This document shows, one piece after another, positions 6,585 to 14,377 of a stretch of 14,479 nucleotides of DNA; positions within the stretch are counted from its first letter, which is position 1, and each line of letters starts with the position of its first letter. Origin of the DNA: Desulfobacteraceae bacterium (GTDB taxonomy: Bacteria; Desulfobacterota; Desulfobacteria; Desulfobacterales; Desulfosalsimonadaceae); contig DAIEHU010000034.1 of the NCBI GenBank assembly GCA_027353395.1, forward strand, positions 1 through 14,479, given 5' to 3'. Made by a program: the position numbers and the translations under genes. A model generated the notes under the pieces. That model did not search any database, was not told where the DNA came from, and saw only the letters and a list, made by a program, of their open reading frames with translations.

Positions 6585-7838
6585 TCAGGGCTCTGCGAAC
6601 AGCGCCCGCACTCCCTCGGGAATCTTTCCTTTCGGGATCAAAACATTATCCTTCCCCACCTCATAAATCCCGAACCATTCCTCTGGATCGTTTTCCTCAT
6701 GCCGGGTGCAATCCGCCGGGTCTTCACCGCTCTTCCACCATTCATCCTGGAGTTCGAAAAACACCAGGCCCGCGAATTTCTCCTTGCCATCGGCGCTCCG
6801 CACATCCTGCCACACCGACCGGAATATTTTGGGCACATCTTCTGCCTTGTGCCCGCCGAAGCCCGGCACATTTGGCTTCGGTGCGATGGGGGAAGTCGAC
6901 AAACCCACCTGGGTGATAAGAATCGGCTTGTTTGTCTCTTTGGCAAGCGCTTCCAGATATCCCTGGTAGGTGGTGCCGGTGACGGAACCGGGCGGGGATG
7001 TCCGCACGCCATTGGCATAAGTGTAAATGTTCATGCAGATGAGATCGCCCATGTCCGGCAGAATCAGGTTCTCCCGCGGCACTTCCAGGTCCGGCCGGTC
7101 GGCCACAGGGCCGATATGGGTCCAGCTGGTGTGGCAATACAGGTGGCGGCGGCCATAACGCGCCAGTTCATAAGTCATGGCCCCGTCAATAAGCCGGGCC
7201 AGGGCTACTTCCGTGGGTGTCCGGTTGGTCACGATTATATGTTTGCCCGAAAAATTGCGCACCTCGGGATGGCGGGCGTCCGTGCGCATCACGGATGCCG
7301 CCTGAAGCTCGTCGCCGATGGAAAAAAGCGCCAGCCGGTCGGGACGGCCCACCGCATAGGTATAGTCAATGGTTTCCCGGATATTGGCGAGGGTGGTTTT
7401 TTGAAAGGTTTCATCCAAAAAATCTTCCGCATAGGCCCATACCCAGACATCCTGGCCATAGGCAAGGCCGGTTTTGTCAAGGGCCGCAAAAAATCCGGGG
7501 GGCATTTTGAGCGGGAATACATGAATATAGTTCGCCCCAAGGCCGCTGATTAATTTCATGTGCTGCTTATAACGGCCATCGTCTCCGGGATTTGCGCCAT
7601 AGATGGGCGTTTCACCCGGAAGAAAAGGCGAATACCCGATCCCCCGGAAAAAAACCGGCTTTCCGCCTTTTGACATATCAAGAATTTTATACCCCCGGAC
7701 GACAAACCGGGTTGGGGCCGGGGTATCGGCGGTGATGCGGGCGGTCTTGCCTTTTGGCGCGGGAGTCCCTGCCCCGGCATGAACGGCTGCGGTGAAAAAC
7801 ATTAAAATGATCAGAACCAATATTTTTTTTACACTCAT
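6585..7838 (-). CDS. Exported clan GH-A-like TIM-barrel protein with altered catalytic site
   Basis: This 417-residue protein has a signal peptide (about 1-21, ending VHA) and a probable (beta/alpha)8 glycosidase fold. FFRGIGYSPF (63-72) is the usual opening strand. FSIGDELQ (172-179) falls where the acid/base Glu sits, but with Asp before E177 in place of the standard Asn. PILITQVGLSTS (305-316) aligns with PIVIGEVGWPSQ of the GH17-like protein at the left of this window, so the expected nucleophile Glu reads Gln (Q310, codon CAG at 6909-6911). VFFELQDEWWKSG (359-371) and WFGIYEV (388-394) match VMEAFDQPWK and YWGVYDV of the same protein. It may be a binding pseudoenzyme or use another residue. 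Its ATG overlaps the acyl-CoA synthetase stop by 4 nt (ATGA), so the two are probably translationally coupled. The exact GH family is not certain. Confidence 0.75.
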   Translation of the reverse strand: MSVKKILVLIILMFFTAAVHAGAGTPAPKGKTARITADTPAPTRFVVRGYKILDMSKGGKPVFFRGIGYSPFLPGETPIYGANPGDDGRYKQHMKLISGLGANYIHVFPLKMPPGFFAALDKTGLAYGQDVWVWAYAEDFLDETFQKTTLANIRETIDYTYAVGRPDRLALFSIGDELQAASVMRTDARHPEVRNFSGKHIIVTNRTPTEVALARLIDGAMTYELARYGRRHLYCHTSWTHIGPVADRPDLEVPRENLILPDMGDLICMNIYTYANGVRTSPPGSVTGTTYQGYLEALAKETNKPILITQVGLSTSPIAPKPNVPGFGGHKAEDVPKIFRSVWQDVRSADGKEKFAGLVFFELQDEWWKSGEDPADCTRHEENDPEEWFGIYEVGKDNVLIPKGKIPEGVRALFAEP

Positions 7839-9712
7839 GGTATCCTAATTCCTTCCTGCTCCTGAACGATGGCCTGTTTTCTCAATTCTTTTTTATTGAT
7901 TTTCTGTACTTCGGTCAGGGGAATTTCGTCAACAATATAGACTTTTTTGGGCACCGCATATTTGGGCACCTTTTCCTTCAGATAATGAATAATCGCCGCT
8001 TCCGTCAGCGTCTCCTTAAATTCCGGTTTGGGCTGGACATACACCACCACCCGCTCGCTGCCTTCCCTGGCGGCATCGGGTATGCCTACCGTGGCGGCCA
8101 GATCCACACCCGGATATTTATAGAGGATATCATCCACTTCCCTGGAATAAACCTTGTAGCCGGAGATGATAATCATGTCCTTGGTGCGGTCCACAATATA
8201 GAAATAACCGTTTTCATCCACCCGCACCACATCAGAGGTGTGGATATAGCCGTCCTTGTCGATGCCGTCGCCGGGATTGGGCCAGTAGCCCAGCATGCGC
8301 TGGGGCCCCCGCAGCAGCATCTCGCCCGTGTTCCCTGCCGCCAGATCCTCCGCGGACAATTCCGCGCCGGTCTCAACGTCGATAATCTTGATTTCCGTGT
8401 CCGGAAAAGGGATACCGATGGCGCCCCGCTTTTCCACAAGCGTTTTTTGGGTTTTATCGGAAGCTTTCTGGGCCGTATGCCGGGTCAGCATCAGAAACAC
8501 CCGGGTCAGCGCATAGCCGACATTTCGTGTTCCCGCCAGGCGAAGCAGCCAGTTCAAAACCGGCTTTTGTCCGGGCAGACGCAGCATAAAATTGGATATC
8601 ATCACCGGCGTCCTGCCGCCCATGAGCCGGAGCAGAAACGAGGTATTAAGATGGGTACAGGGGGACATTTCGGAAAGCCCATATCCTTCCATGATGCCGC
8701 CGCCCGCCTTTTTCTCAAACGCCTCCTGGGCGCTGGCGGGAAGCGGCGCGGACCCGGAAAGACAGAGCATGCCCACCCCATCAAGCCCGGATTCGCAGAG
8801 CTTCATAAACTGGGTGGGCACCCCGATCTGGATCAGGGGCCGGTATTCCTTTATCATCGCCACCATGCCCGCCGTATCCCTGGGGTCATTGATCAATATC
8901 TGGTTAAAACCGAAGAGCGTCATGGAATGCATGACCAGGTGCCCGTAGGAATGAAAAAACGGCACTCCCAGGAGCACGGAAATCGCGCCCCGGAGCAAAA
9001 ACCCGGATTGACCCATGCCGTAAAGATTCTGGAACGCATTGGCGTAGATGTTCCGGTGGGTCAACATGCAGCCTTTGGGCAGGCCAGTGGTGCCGCCGGT
9101 AAACAGCAGTGTCTCCAAATCATTTTCCACGTCATAAACAATTTCCGGCGGATTGGGGGCGTTCCGCTCAATAAGATCCATCATCCAGTGTGCGCCGGGA
9201 ATGCCGGCGTCATCGTATGAATGGGGCTTCTCATTGCCATAATCCCCCATCCGGGTCACGATGACATGAGGAATCATTACTTTTTTCAGGATGGCCCGGG
9301 CCACATCCAGATACACGTCCAGGCAGATCAATGCCTTTGGGCCGCTTTCCTTGAATTTATGCTCCAGATTGTCCGGTGGCTCCAGCGAGGAGCTTGGGAT
9401 CTGAACCAGCCCTGCCCTGGAAATGGCATAGTCCGCCACAAAAAACTGGATGGAGGTGGGCAGAAGCGTCGCCACCCGGTCGCCTTTTTGCAATCCGAAC
9501 CCGGCCAGGGCCGTGGCCAGGCGGTCTACTTGATCTTTCAGCTCCGGATAGGTTATCTTGAAATTATTCTGTATCAGACCGTTTTTTTTGAATTTTTTTG
9601 CCGCGGTCGCCAGCATGTCATACACCGGCGCATCCGGATAGGGTTTCAAGGTTTTGGGAATACCGTGAACGCGATACTCTTTTTCCCAGAGCATGCCGTT
9701 CTTCTTTGTCAT
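7835..9712 (-). CDS. Long-chain acyl-CoA synthetase / AMP-forming ligase
   Basis: This 625-residue cytosolic or membrane-associated enzyme of the ANL superfamily activates a carboxylic acid as acyl-AMP and then thioesterifies it. The core motifs are in order: LLFTGGTTGLPKG (202-214, phosphate-binding loop), GYGLSEMSP (343-351), HTSD (491-494), DRTKDMIIISGYKVY (508-522) and C-terminal Lys K604. The last motif reads TEVQKINKKEL, with Gln in place of the Gly usual before the Lys. Between GYGLSEMSP and GAIGIPFPDTE, usually about 20-25 residues, there are about 80 (352-429), rich in Leu, Phe and Arg. The insertion may bind membrane or lipid. GAGGAG lies 6 nt upstream of the ATG. It follows the alcohol dehydrogenase by 71 nt and overlaps the next gene by 4 nt. 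The length and motifs suit a FadD-like long-chain enzyme, though the substrate is inferred. Confidence 0.85.
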   Translation of the reverse strand: MTKKNGMLWEKEYRVHGIPKTLKPYPDAPVYDMLATAAKKFKKNGLIQNNFKITYPELKDQVDRLATALAGFGLQKGDRVATLLPTSIQFFVADYAISRAGLVQIPSSSLEPPDNLEHKFKESGPKALICLDVYLDVARAILKKVMIPHVIVTRMGDYGNEKPHSYDDAGIPGAHWMMDLIERNAPNPPEIVYDVENDLETLLFTGGTTGLPKGCMLTHRNIYANAFQNLYGMGQSGFLLRGAISVLLGVPFFHSYGHLVMHSMTLFGFNQILINDPRDTAGMVAMIKEYRPLIQIGVPTQFMKLCESGLDGVGMLCLSGSAPLPASAQEAFEKKAGGGIMEGYGLSEMSPCTHLNTSFLLRLMGGRTPVMISNFMLRLPGQKPVLNWLLRLAGTRNVGYALTRVFLMLTRHTAQKASDKTQKTLVEKRGAIGIPFPDTEIKIIDVETGAELSAEDLAAGNTGEMLLRGPQRMLGYWPNPGDGIDKDGYIHTSDVVRVDENGYFYIVDRTKDMIIISGYKVYSREVDDILYKYPGVDLAATVGIPDAAREGSERVVVYVQPKPEFKETLTEAAIIHYLKEKVPKYAVPKKVYIVDEIPLTEVQKINKKELRKQAIVQEQEGIRIP

Positions 9713-9783
9713 AAAACACTCCTCAAAAATTTCAGTTTAATGAGCGACAAGGGGCTGATGATTCCATGCACCGGTCGAAGCCA

Positions 9784-10962
9784 TCAAATGCTTGCGGTCA
9801 GAATTTCCTTGATCCCGTCCTTGTCCAGCTTCACGGGGTTGTTCTTGTCTCCGGTATGCTGAATTATCCTGTTAATGTCCTGAAAACCGACCCCGAATGC
9901 GCCCAGGCGAGGCATGCGGAAGGTTTCCGTCCATTCATCCAGTTGCCGGACCAAAAAATCCAGATGATCGTCCCTGTTTTCCGGCGTATATTCCCGGCGG
10001 GCCAGGAGCGCGCCGGTCCGGGCGTATTTTTCAAGAAAGGGATTGCCCTCGCCCAGCTCCTTCAAATACCGGATATTGGTCCAGGTGGCGGCTCCGATCA
10101 AGGTTCCGCAGATCACCCCGTGGGGGATGGCAAAAAAACCGCCCAGAACGGATGCGAACCCATGCACCACGCCAAGACCCGCATGGGACAAGGTGATGCC
10201 GGACATGAGCGCGGCATAGGCCATGCCGGTTCGGGCCGCAAGATTATTCCCGTCCCGGTACGCCGTCACGAGGCTGTCCCGGACCTGTTCCAGACCGCTT
10301 AACGCCAGGGCGTCGGATAACTGACTGGCGTTTGTGGAGACAAAGGATTCCAAAAGCTGAACAAACGCATCCATGCCGCAGGCCGCCGTAACCGAAGGCA
10401 GGCAGGAAAGCATCAGTTCCGGGTCGACAATACTGATGTCCGGAACGAAATTATCATGACGGATGGAACGTTTATACCCGTCCGGCCCCACCCGGCTGAG
10501 CACCGCATTCTTCGCCGCCTCGCTGCCGGTTCCGGAGGTTGTGGGAATGGCGATAAACGGCGTCTTGACGCCGTCATGAACGCCCGCTCCCTGGAATCCC
10601 TCGAGATAATGCTTCACCGTCTCGTTTTTGGGCAACATGGCGGAAACCGCCTTGCCCGCGTCCATCACGCTGCCGCCGCCGATGGCGATCACCAGGCCCG
10701 GCTTTTTCCCCCGGTATTGACCGGCAATGTCATCCACCATATCCGGGGACGGCTCGCCCTTTACCGAAACATGAAAATGCGTGATGCCCCGACTGGTTAG
10801 CTCATCCGTCAACTTTTTCCATTTTTCCGACCCGTAAAACGATGACGCGCCGGTGATGATCAGTGCGCTTTTCGCGCTTTCGGCCATCAGCCGGGGCAGC
10901 TCCGCCAGTTTGCCGGGGCCGAAATAAATCCGGGGCAGCTTTCCCAAGTTAAACGGGGTCAT
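9784..10962 (-). CDS. Iron-containing (group III) alcohol dehydrogenase
   Basis: This 392-residue cytosolic dehydrogenase would interconvert an alcohol and an aldehyde or ketone with NAD(P). The nucleotide motif GGGSVMDAGKA (95-105) and the TTSGTGSE stretch (141-148) are present. Metal ligands appear at D198, H267 and H281, but the fourth, His in DALTH of E. coli FucO, reads Gln (Q202 in DAFVQLLESF). Gln at this point appears in some divergent family members, so activity is not ruled out. The start at 10962 is preferred: AGGGGA lies upstream and it begins 1 nt after the stop of the ABM gene. The alternative ATG at 10992 would add ten non-conserved residues and overlap that gene. The tight spacing suggests translational coupling with the ABM protein. 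Confidence 0.87.
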   Translation of the reverse strand: MTPFNLGKLPRIYFGPGKLAELPRLMAESAKSALIITGASSFYGSEKWKKLTDELTSRGITHFHVSVKGEPSPDMVDDIAGQYRGKKPGLVIAIGGGSVMDAGKAVSAMLPKNETVKHYLEGFQGAGVHDGVKTPFIAIPTTSGTGSEAAKNAVLSRVGPDGYKRSIRHDNFVPDISIVDPELMLSCLPSVTAACGMDAFVQLLESFVSTNASQLSDALALSGLEQVRDSLVTAYRDGNNLAARTGMAYAALMSGITLSHAGLGVVHGFASVLGGFFAIPHGVICGTLIGAATWTNIRYLKELGEGNPFLEKYARTGALLARREYTPENRDDHLDFLVRQLDEWTETFRMPRLGAFGVGFQDINRIIQHTGDKNNPVKLDKDGIKEILTASI

Positions 10963-10963
10963 A

Positions 10964-11272
10964 TTACCACTTTCCCCTGTCGTTTGGCGCAATTACGCGA
11001 TGCCTGACGCCTTCCCTGGGTTTCGCCATCCAGGGCTCCACCGTTTGCCGCCATTTTAAATAATGAGCCGTTTCCCTATGGGCCAGGGCCGCCGCCTCGG
11101 TTTCATACGCCTCATACAGCAAAAACCGGCAGGGGTCATCCATGCACTGCAACACGTCAAACCGCAGATTGCCCGGTTCCTTCACGGAGCTCTGGTGGTT
11201 TCCCACGCAGGCCGCTTTGAACGCCTCGACATGCGCCTCTTTGACATATACCGTCACGCTGGTCACAATCAT
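10964..11272 (-). CDS. ABM-family protein, YgiN/LsrG-like
   Basis: This 102-residue ferredoxin-like dimeric protein belongs to the antibiotic-biosynthesis monooxygenase (ABM) fold. It closely resembles E. coli LsrG/YgiN: NHQSSVKEPGNLRFDVLQ (25-42), LLYEAYETEAAALAHRETAHY (51-71) and a C-terminal basic tail follow the family order. LsrG acts on phosphorylated autoinducer-2, YgiN on quinols, so a small carbonyl or quinone substrate is plausible. The lsr system itself is not here. The ATG at 11272 has GGAGG 7 nt upstream. The longer frame to 11323 overlaps mrr and adds unrelated residues. It lies 22 nt after mrr and 1 nt before the Fe-type dehydrogenase, with which it likely works. Confidence 0.82.
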   Translation of the reverse strand: MIVTSVTVYVKEAHVEAFKAACVGNHQSSVKEPGNLRFDVLQCMDDPCRFLLYEAYETEAAALAHRETAHYLKWRQTVEPWMAKPREGVRHRVIAPNDRGKW

Positions 11273-11294
11273 TTTTATCCTCCATGATTGGTTG

Positions 11295-12224
11295 TTAAAT
11301 GCTTTCATCGAAATAATCGGCATCGATTTTTTTCACAGGATACAGTGACACCAGAGACACTCCAACATCATTATCTATCATCAGATTTGTAAGCTGCTCA
11401 CCATCGATCAACACGATTTTGCTTCCAATTTGAGACACATACCCCCGAGCATCCTCGGTAAATCTGGAAGTCGTAATGAATATGCCCTTGTTTGCTTTTT
11501 GGGCTTGCAACGCACCCGCGAATTGCATTACATCCGGCCTCCCCACCGGATTGCTGTCCCATCGTTTGGCCTGAATGTAGACCACGTCGAGCCCAAGTTT
11601 ATCCTCCTTGATTATTCCATCAATGCCTCCGTCCCCGCTTCTCCCGATAGCTTTTCCCGCGTCGGCCCGTGAACCGCCGTAACCCATCTTCACAAGCAGT
11701 TCGACCACAATGCGTTCGAAAAAAAACGGAGACGATTGTTTCAACTTGGCGAGGAGTTCCTCCGCCAGTTCATTCCGGAGATTTTCATAAGCAGATTCCA
11801 ATGCTTCTGAAGGGGTAGCGATTGAATTATCAGGGGTGACGTGGGGGGAATTTTCCTTCTCATTACGTCGTGTCCCCTTGAGCTGTTGAAACTCTAAAAA
11901 TTCAGGATATTGTTTGAGAAATTTCACATTGATAGTTTTAGGAGGCTTTTTGAGAAGCGCCTGTCCATGAGGGGTGATTTTATAAAAACCTCTTCTCGTG
12001 GCTTCGAGCAGACCGGCTTTCTTCATATAAGTAGCTGCCCAACTAACTCTATTGACAAAAGCAGATTGAATGCCGCTTGGGAGCATCTCTTTCAATTCCC
12101 CGTCAGTCAGACCCAGTTCCTTTGCCAATATTTCGACGGCCTCACCTGTGGATGTCTCGTCATTTTTTCTCCCAGTGAATTGAAGAAGCGGCAACATCAA
12201 GCTCTGATAATCTGGAACGCCCAT
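11295..12224 (-). CDS. mrr: Mrr-type modification-dependent restriction endonuclease
   Basis: This 309-residue type IV-like restriction enzyme would cut DNA bearing foreign methylation. The N-terminal Mrr_N winged-helix domain (about 3-92) recognises DNA. A linker (about 95-160) leads to the Mrr_cat PD-(D/E)xK-type nuclease domain (about 163-285) with E170, D202 in GDGGIDG and QAK (218-220) in VVYIQAKRW. The match to E. coli Mrr (304 residues) runs end to end, including NRVSWA, GYGG, VGRPDVMQF, KGIFITTSRFT and DADYFDE at the C-terminus. A strong ribosome site, AAGGAGA, lies 7 nt before the ATG. By eye it is more AT-rich than the genes on both sides, and it sits beside a decayed HipB/HipA pair, so transfer is likely. 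No cognate methyltransferase is present, as expected for this class. Confidence 0.93.
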   Translation of the reverse strand: MGVPDYQSLMLPLLQFTGRKNDETSTGEAVEILAKELGLTDGELKEMLPSGIQSAFVNRVSWAATYMKKAGLLEATRRGFYKITPHGQALLKKPPKTINVKFLKQYPEFLEFQQLKGTRRNEKENSPHVTPDNSIATPSEALESAYENLRNELAEELLAKLKQSSPFFFERIVVELLVKMGYGGSRADAGKAIGRSGDGGIDGIIKEDKLGLDVVYIQAKRWDSNPVGRPDVMQFAGALQAQKANKGIFITTSRFTEDARGYVSQIGSKIVLIDGEQLTNLMIDNDVGVSLVSLYPVKKIDADYFDESI

Positions 12225-12342
12225 TCATTCATCTCCTTTTTGCATATAGCAAATGAGCCACCGGTTTCGGAACAGCATTCAACCAAAGAAATAACCCTTT
12301 TGTTTCATTGCAATAAATTAGACAAAAAACAACAGGAATCCG

Positions 12343-12555
12343 GACATTTCTTTTAACATCGGAAACGCGATAAAGGACAAGAGAAAGGCGGATGGCCTGA
12401 CCCAGGCTGACGCCGCGGCGCTTTACGGGGTTGGCGCCCGGTTTCTTGGAGAACTGGAACGGGGCAAGAAAACCGCGCAGGCAGGCAAGGTCATCCTGAT
12501 GTTTTTAGGGATGGGCCTTGAGACTCAAATCAGTTCAAGAGGGGACAGGCGATGA
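12343..12555 (+). pseudogene. HipB-like XRE antitoxin remnant, no start codon
   Basis: The plus strand is open from after a TAG at 12319-12321 to a TGA at 12553-12555. Its peptide carries a clear HipB/Y4mF-type helix-turn-helix: IGNAIKDKRKADGLTQADAA, then a GVGARFLGELERGKKTA stretch and GKVILMFLGMGLE, which is the usual end of this family. No ATG, GTG or TTG lies between the TAG and the conserved region, and only ATT or ATC triplets could start it, so the 5' end is lost. The 3' end overlaps the next start as ATGA, the usual hipB-hipA junction. It lies antisense to mrr and pstA. Confidence 0.7.
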
Positions 12556-12602
12556 TGGGACGATTTTCGGTTTATCTGTTTTTCCGCAGCCTTGACCGGT
12601 AA
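12552..12602 (+). pseudogene. Stub of a HipA-like toxin gene, cut off at pstA
   Basis: Directly on the ATGA overlap with the antitoxin remnant, with AGGGGA 6 nt upstream, the frame reads MMGRFSVYLFFRSLDR then stops. MGRFSVYL resembles the start of HipA-type kinase toxins. The rest of the frame lies in pstA bases read backward (pstA stop at 12572-12574), so only about the first eight codons are toxin sequence. The toxin is therefore not functional. The match is short, and the operon layout supports it more than the residues do. Confidence 0.45.
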
Positions 12603-13456
12603 ACAATGGCCGCGAGGTTCATGCCCAGCACCAGAAATATCAGCACCAGGGCGGTCCCGTATTGCAGATGACGGGTCTGCTCGATGTCCGTGCCGGCGGT
12701 GGCCAGCACATAGATGTGATACGGCAGGGCCATGACCTGATCAAAAATGGAGGTCGGCATTTTTTTCGTATAAAATACCGCGGCGGTGAACATGATGGCC
12801 GCTGTCTCACCGGCTGCCCGGCTCAGGGCCAGAATCCCGCCGGTGAGCATGGACGGCAGGGCCGCGGGCCACACCACCCGGTAAATCGTCTGCCATTTGG
12901 TCGCGCCAAGGGCCAGGGATGCCTCCCGGTAGGTGGCCGGGACCGACCGCAGCGCTTCCTCCGCCGTACCGATAATCACCGGCAGGGTTAAAAATCCCAG
13001 CGTGAATGCCCCGGCCAGAATGCTGACGCCCATTTTCATCCAGGTCACAAACAGGGCGAGGCCGAACAGCCCGAACACCACCGACGGCACCCCTGCCAGG
13101 TTATTGATGCCGAACCGGATTATTCTTAGCACAACACCCTGCCGCGCATATTCGTTCAAATAAATGGCGGACGCCGTTCCCAGCGGAAAGGCGATGAGCA
13201 TCGCTCCGATACTCAAATATATCGTTCCGACAATACAGGGGAAAATCCCTCCCTGGGTCATGGAGTTGATCGGCGGCTGGGTTAAAAAGGTCCAGTTGAT
13301 GGCCTGCCAACCGTTTTTGATGAGAAAAAACAGAATGACAAACAGGGCGAGCCCGTGGATCACCGCCGCAATCCGGAACAGGCCGAACATGGCGGACTGG
13401 GAAAATATCCTGCGCGAGGCGGTTTGCTGCGCCAAGCCAATGGTTGATGGACTCAA
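12572..13456 (-). CDS. pstA: Phosphate ABC transporter permease PstA
   Basis: This 294-residue inner-membrane subunit of the PstSCAB phosphate importer has one long N-terminal span (about 28-46) and about five more. The EAA-type loop that contacts the ATPase is REASLALGATKWQTIYR (177-193), followed by LSRAAGETAAIMFTAAV (211-227), typical of PstA. The start codon is TTG at 13456: AAGGAT lies 7 nt upstream, and a TAA 6 nt earlier in frame excludes an upstream ATG. Met23 is the only alternative. It follows pstC by 30 nt. Normally pstB comes next, but here the sequence goes to the HipB/HipA remnant and mrr. Its stop codon lies at the edge of the toxin remnant, so the last residues may come from incoming DNA. 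Confidence 0.93.
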   Translation of the reverse strand: MSPSTIGLAQQTASRRIFSQSAMFGLFRIAAVIHGLALFVILFFLIKNGWQAINWTFLTQPPINSMTQGGIFPCIVGTIYLSIGAMLIAFPLGTASAIYLNEYARQGVVLRIIRFGINNLAGVPSVVFGLFGLALFVTWMKMGVSILAGAFTLGFLTLPVIIGTAEEALRSVPATYREASLALGATKWQTIYRVVWPAALPSMLTGGILALSRAAGETAAIMFTAAVFYTKKMPTSIFDQVMALPYHIYVLATAGTDIEQTRHLQYGTALVLIFLVLGMNLAAIVYRSRLRKNR

Positions 13457-13486
13457 TTCTTAGATCCTTTCATCATTCATCATTTC

Positions 13487-14377
13487 CTATAGCGTCGCCG
13501 CCCCCGCCTGCCGGTGCTTATTCGCCAGATAATCCGCAATAAAATTAAAGATGAGGGTGAAACCAAACAACACCATGCCGGTTGCGAACAGCGCGTAATA
13601 ATGATCCCCCCGGAACGGGGCTTCGGCCATTTCGGCGGCGATGCTGGCTGGCATGGGCCGCACCGGTGAAAAAATGGATGACGGCGTCATGGCCGCGCCG
13701 CCCGCCACCATCAGCACCACCATGGTTTCCCCGATGGCCCTGGACATGCCCAGGATTACGGCGGTGGAAAGGCCCGACAGGGATGCGGGGATCACCACCC
13801 GGACAATACTCTCCCAATGCGTGGCCCCCAAAGCCAGGGACGCCTCCTTAAGCTCCACCGGCACATTGGTGATGGCGTCCTCTGAAATCGTGCAGATTGT
13901 GGGCACGGACATGAAGGCCAGCATCAGCGATGCGTTAAACAGGTTCAGGCCGGTGGGGATATCGAATGTCTCCTGCAGAAACGGAGCCACCACCACCATG
14001 CCGAAAAACCCGATCACCACCGACGGCAAAGACGCCAGAAGCTCCACCATGGGCTTTGCGATTTCCTTGACGCGCCGGGAGGCGATTTCCGAAAGATAAA
14101 TGGCGGGCATGATCCCCAGCGGAATGGCGACGGCCGCGGAACACAGGGTGACCAGAAGCGATGCTATGATCAGCGGGAAAATACCGAAAGCCGGCGGGTC
14201 TGCCGTGGGGTACCAGTAATCGCCGAAAAGAAAATCCCGGACGGACACAACTTTAAAAATCGGCATCCCTTCCCTGACCAGAAAAAACAGAATCATGCAG
14301 AGAATGGTGATGGAAACAAAAGCAAACCCGAAGAAAATATGGCGGATGATATTTCCTTTTAACTGACGTGAGTTCAA
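13487..14377 (-). CDS. pstC: Phosphate ABC transporter permease PstC
   Basis: This 296-residue inner-membrane partner of PstA in high-affinity phosphate uptake has its first span at about 12-33, then a periplasmic loop (about 38-65) and about five more spans. The EAA loop is KEASLALGATHWESIVR (177-193), followed by GMSRAIGETMVVLMVAGG (210-227), typical of PstC. The start is TTG at 14377 with AAGG about 9 nt upstream. The frame stays open to the window edge, so the start is chosen by family length and ribosome site, not by an upstream stop. pstS would be expected beyond 14479. No Pho-box-like site is evident in the 100 bases shown. Confidence 0.93.
   Translation of the reverse strand: MNSRQLKGNIIRHIFFGFAFVSITILCMILFFLVREGMPIFKVVSVRDFLFGDYWYPTADPPAFGIFPLIIASLLVTLCSAAVAIPLGIMPAIYLSEIASRRVKEIAKPMVELLASLPSVVIGFFGMVVVAPFLQETFDIPTGLNLFNASLMLAFMSVPTICTISEDAITNVPVELKEASLALGATHWESIVRVVIPASLSGLSTAVILGMSRAIGETMVVLMVAGGAAMTPSSIFSPVRPMPASIAAEMAEAPFRGDHYYALFATGMVLFGFTLIFNFIADYLANKHRQAGAATL

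Noticed and set aside
6699..7553. Plus-strand open frame (284 codons) opposite the GH-like gene
   Set aside because: A shadow of a GC-rich gene on the other strand; the composition is not protein-like and no motif is visible.
7985..9220. Long plus-strand open frame (411 codons) opposite the acyl-CoA synthetase
   Set aside because: It is antisense to a gene with full ANL motifs, has His/Gly/Arg-rich low-order composition, and shows no domain or ribosome site.
11910..12356. Plus-strand frame of 148 codons over the mrr start and its upstream region
   Set aside because: Antisense to the Mrr N-terminal domain with no ribosome site or domain; the HipB-like signal lies further right in a different frame.
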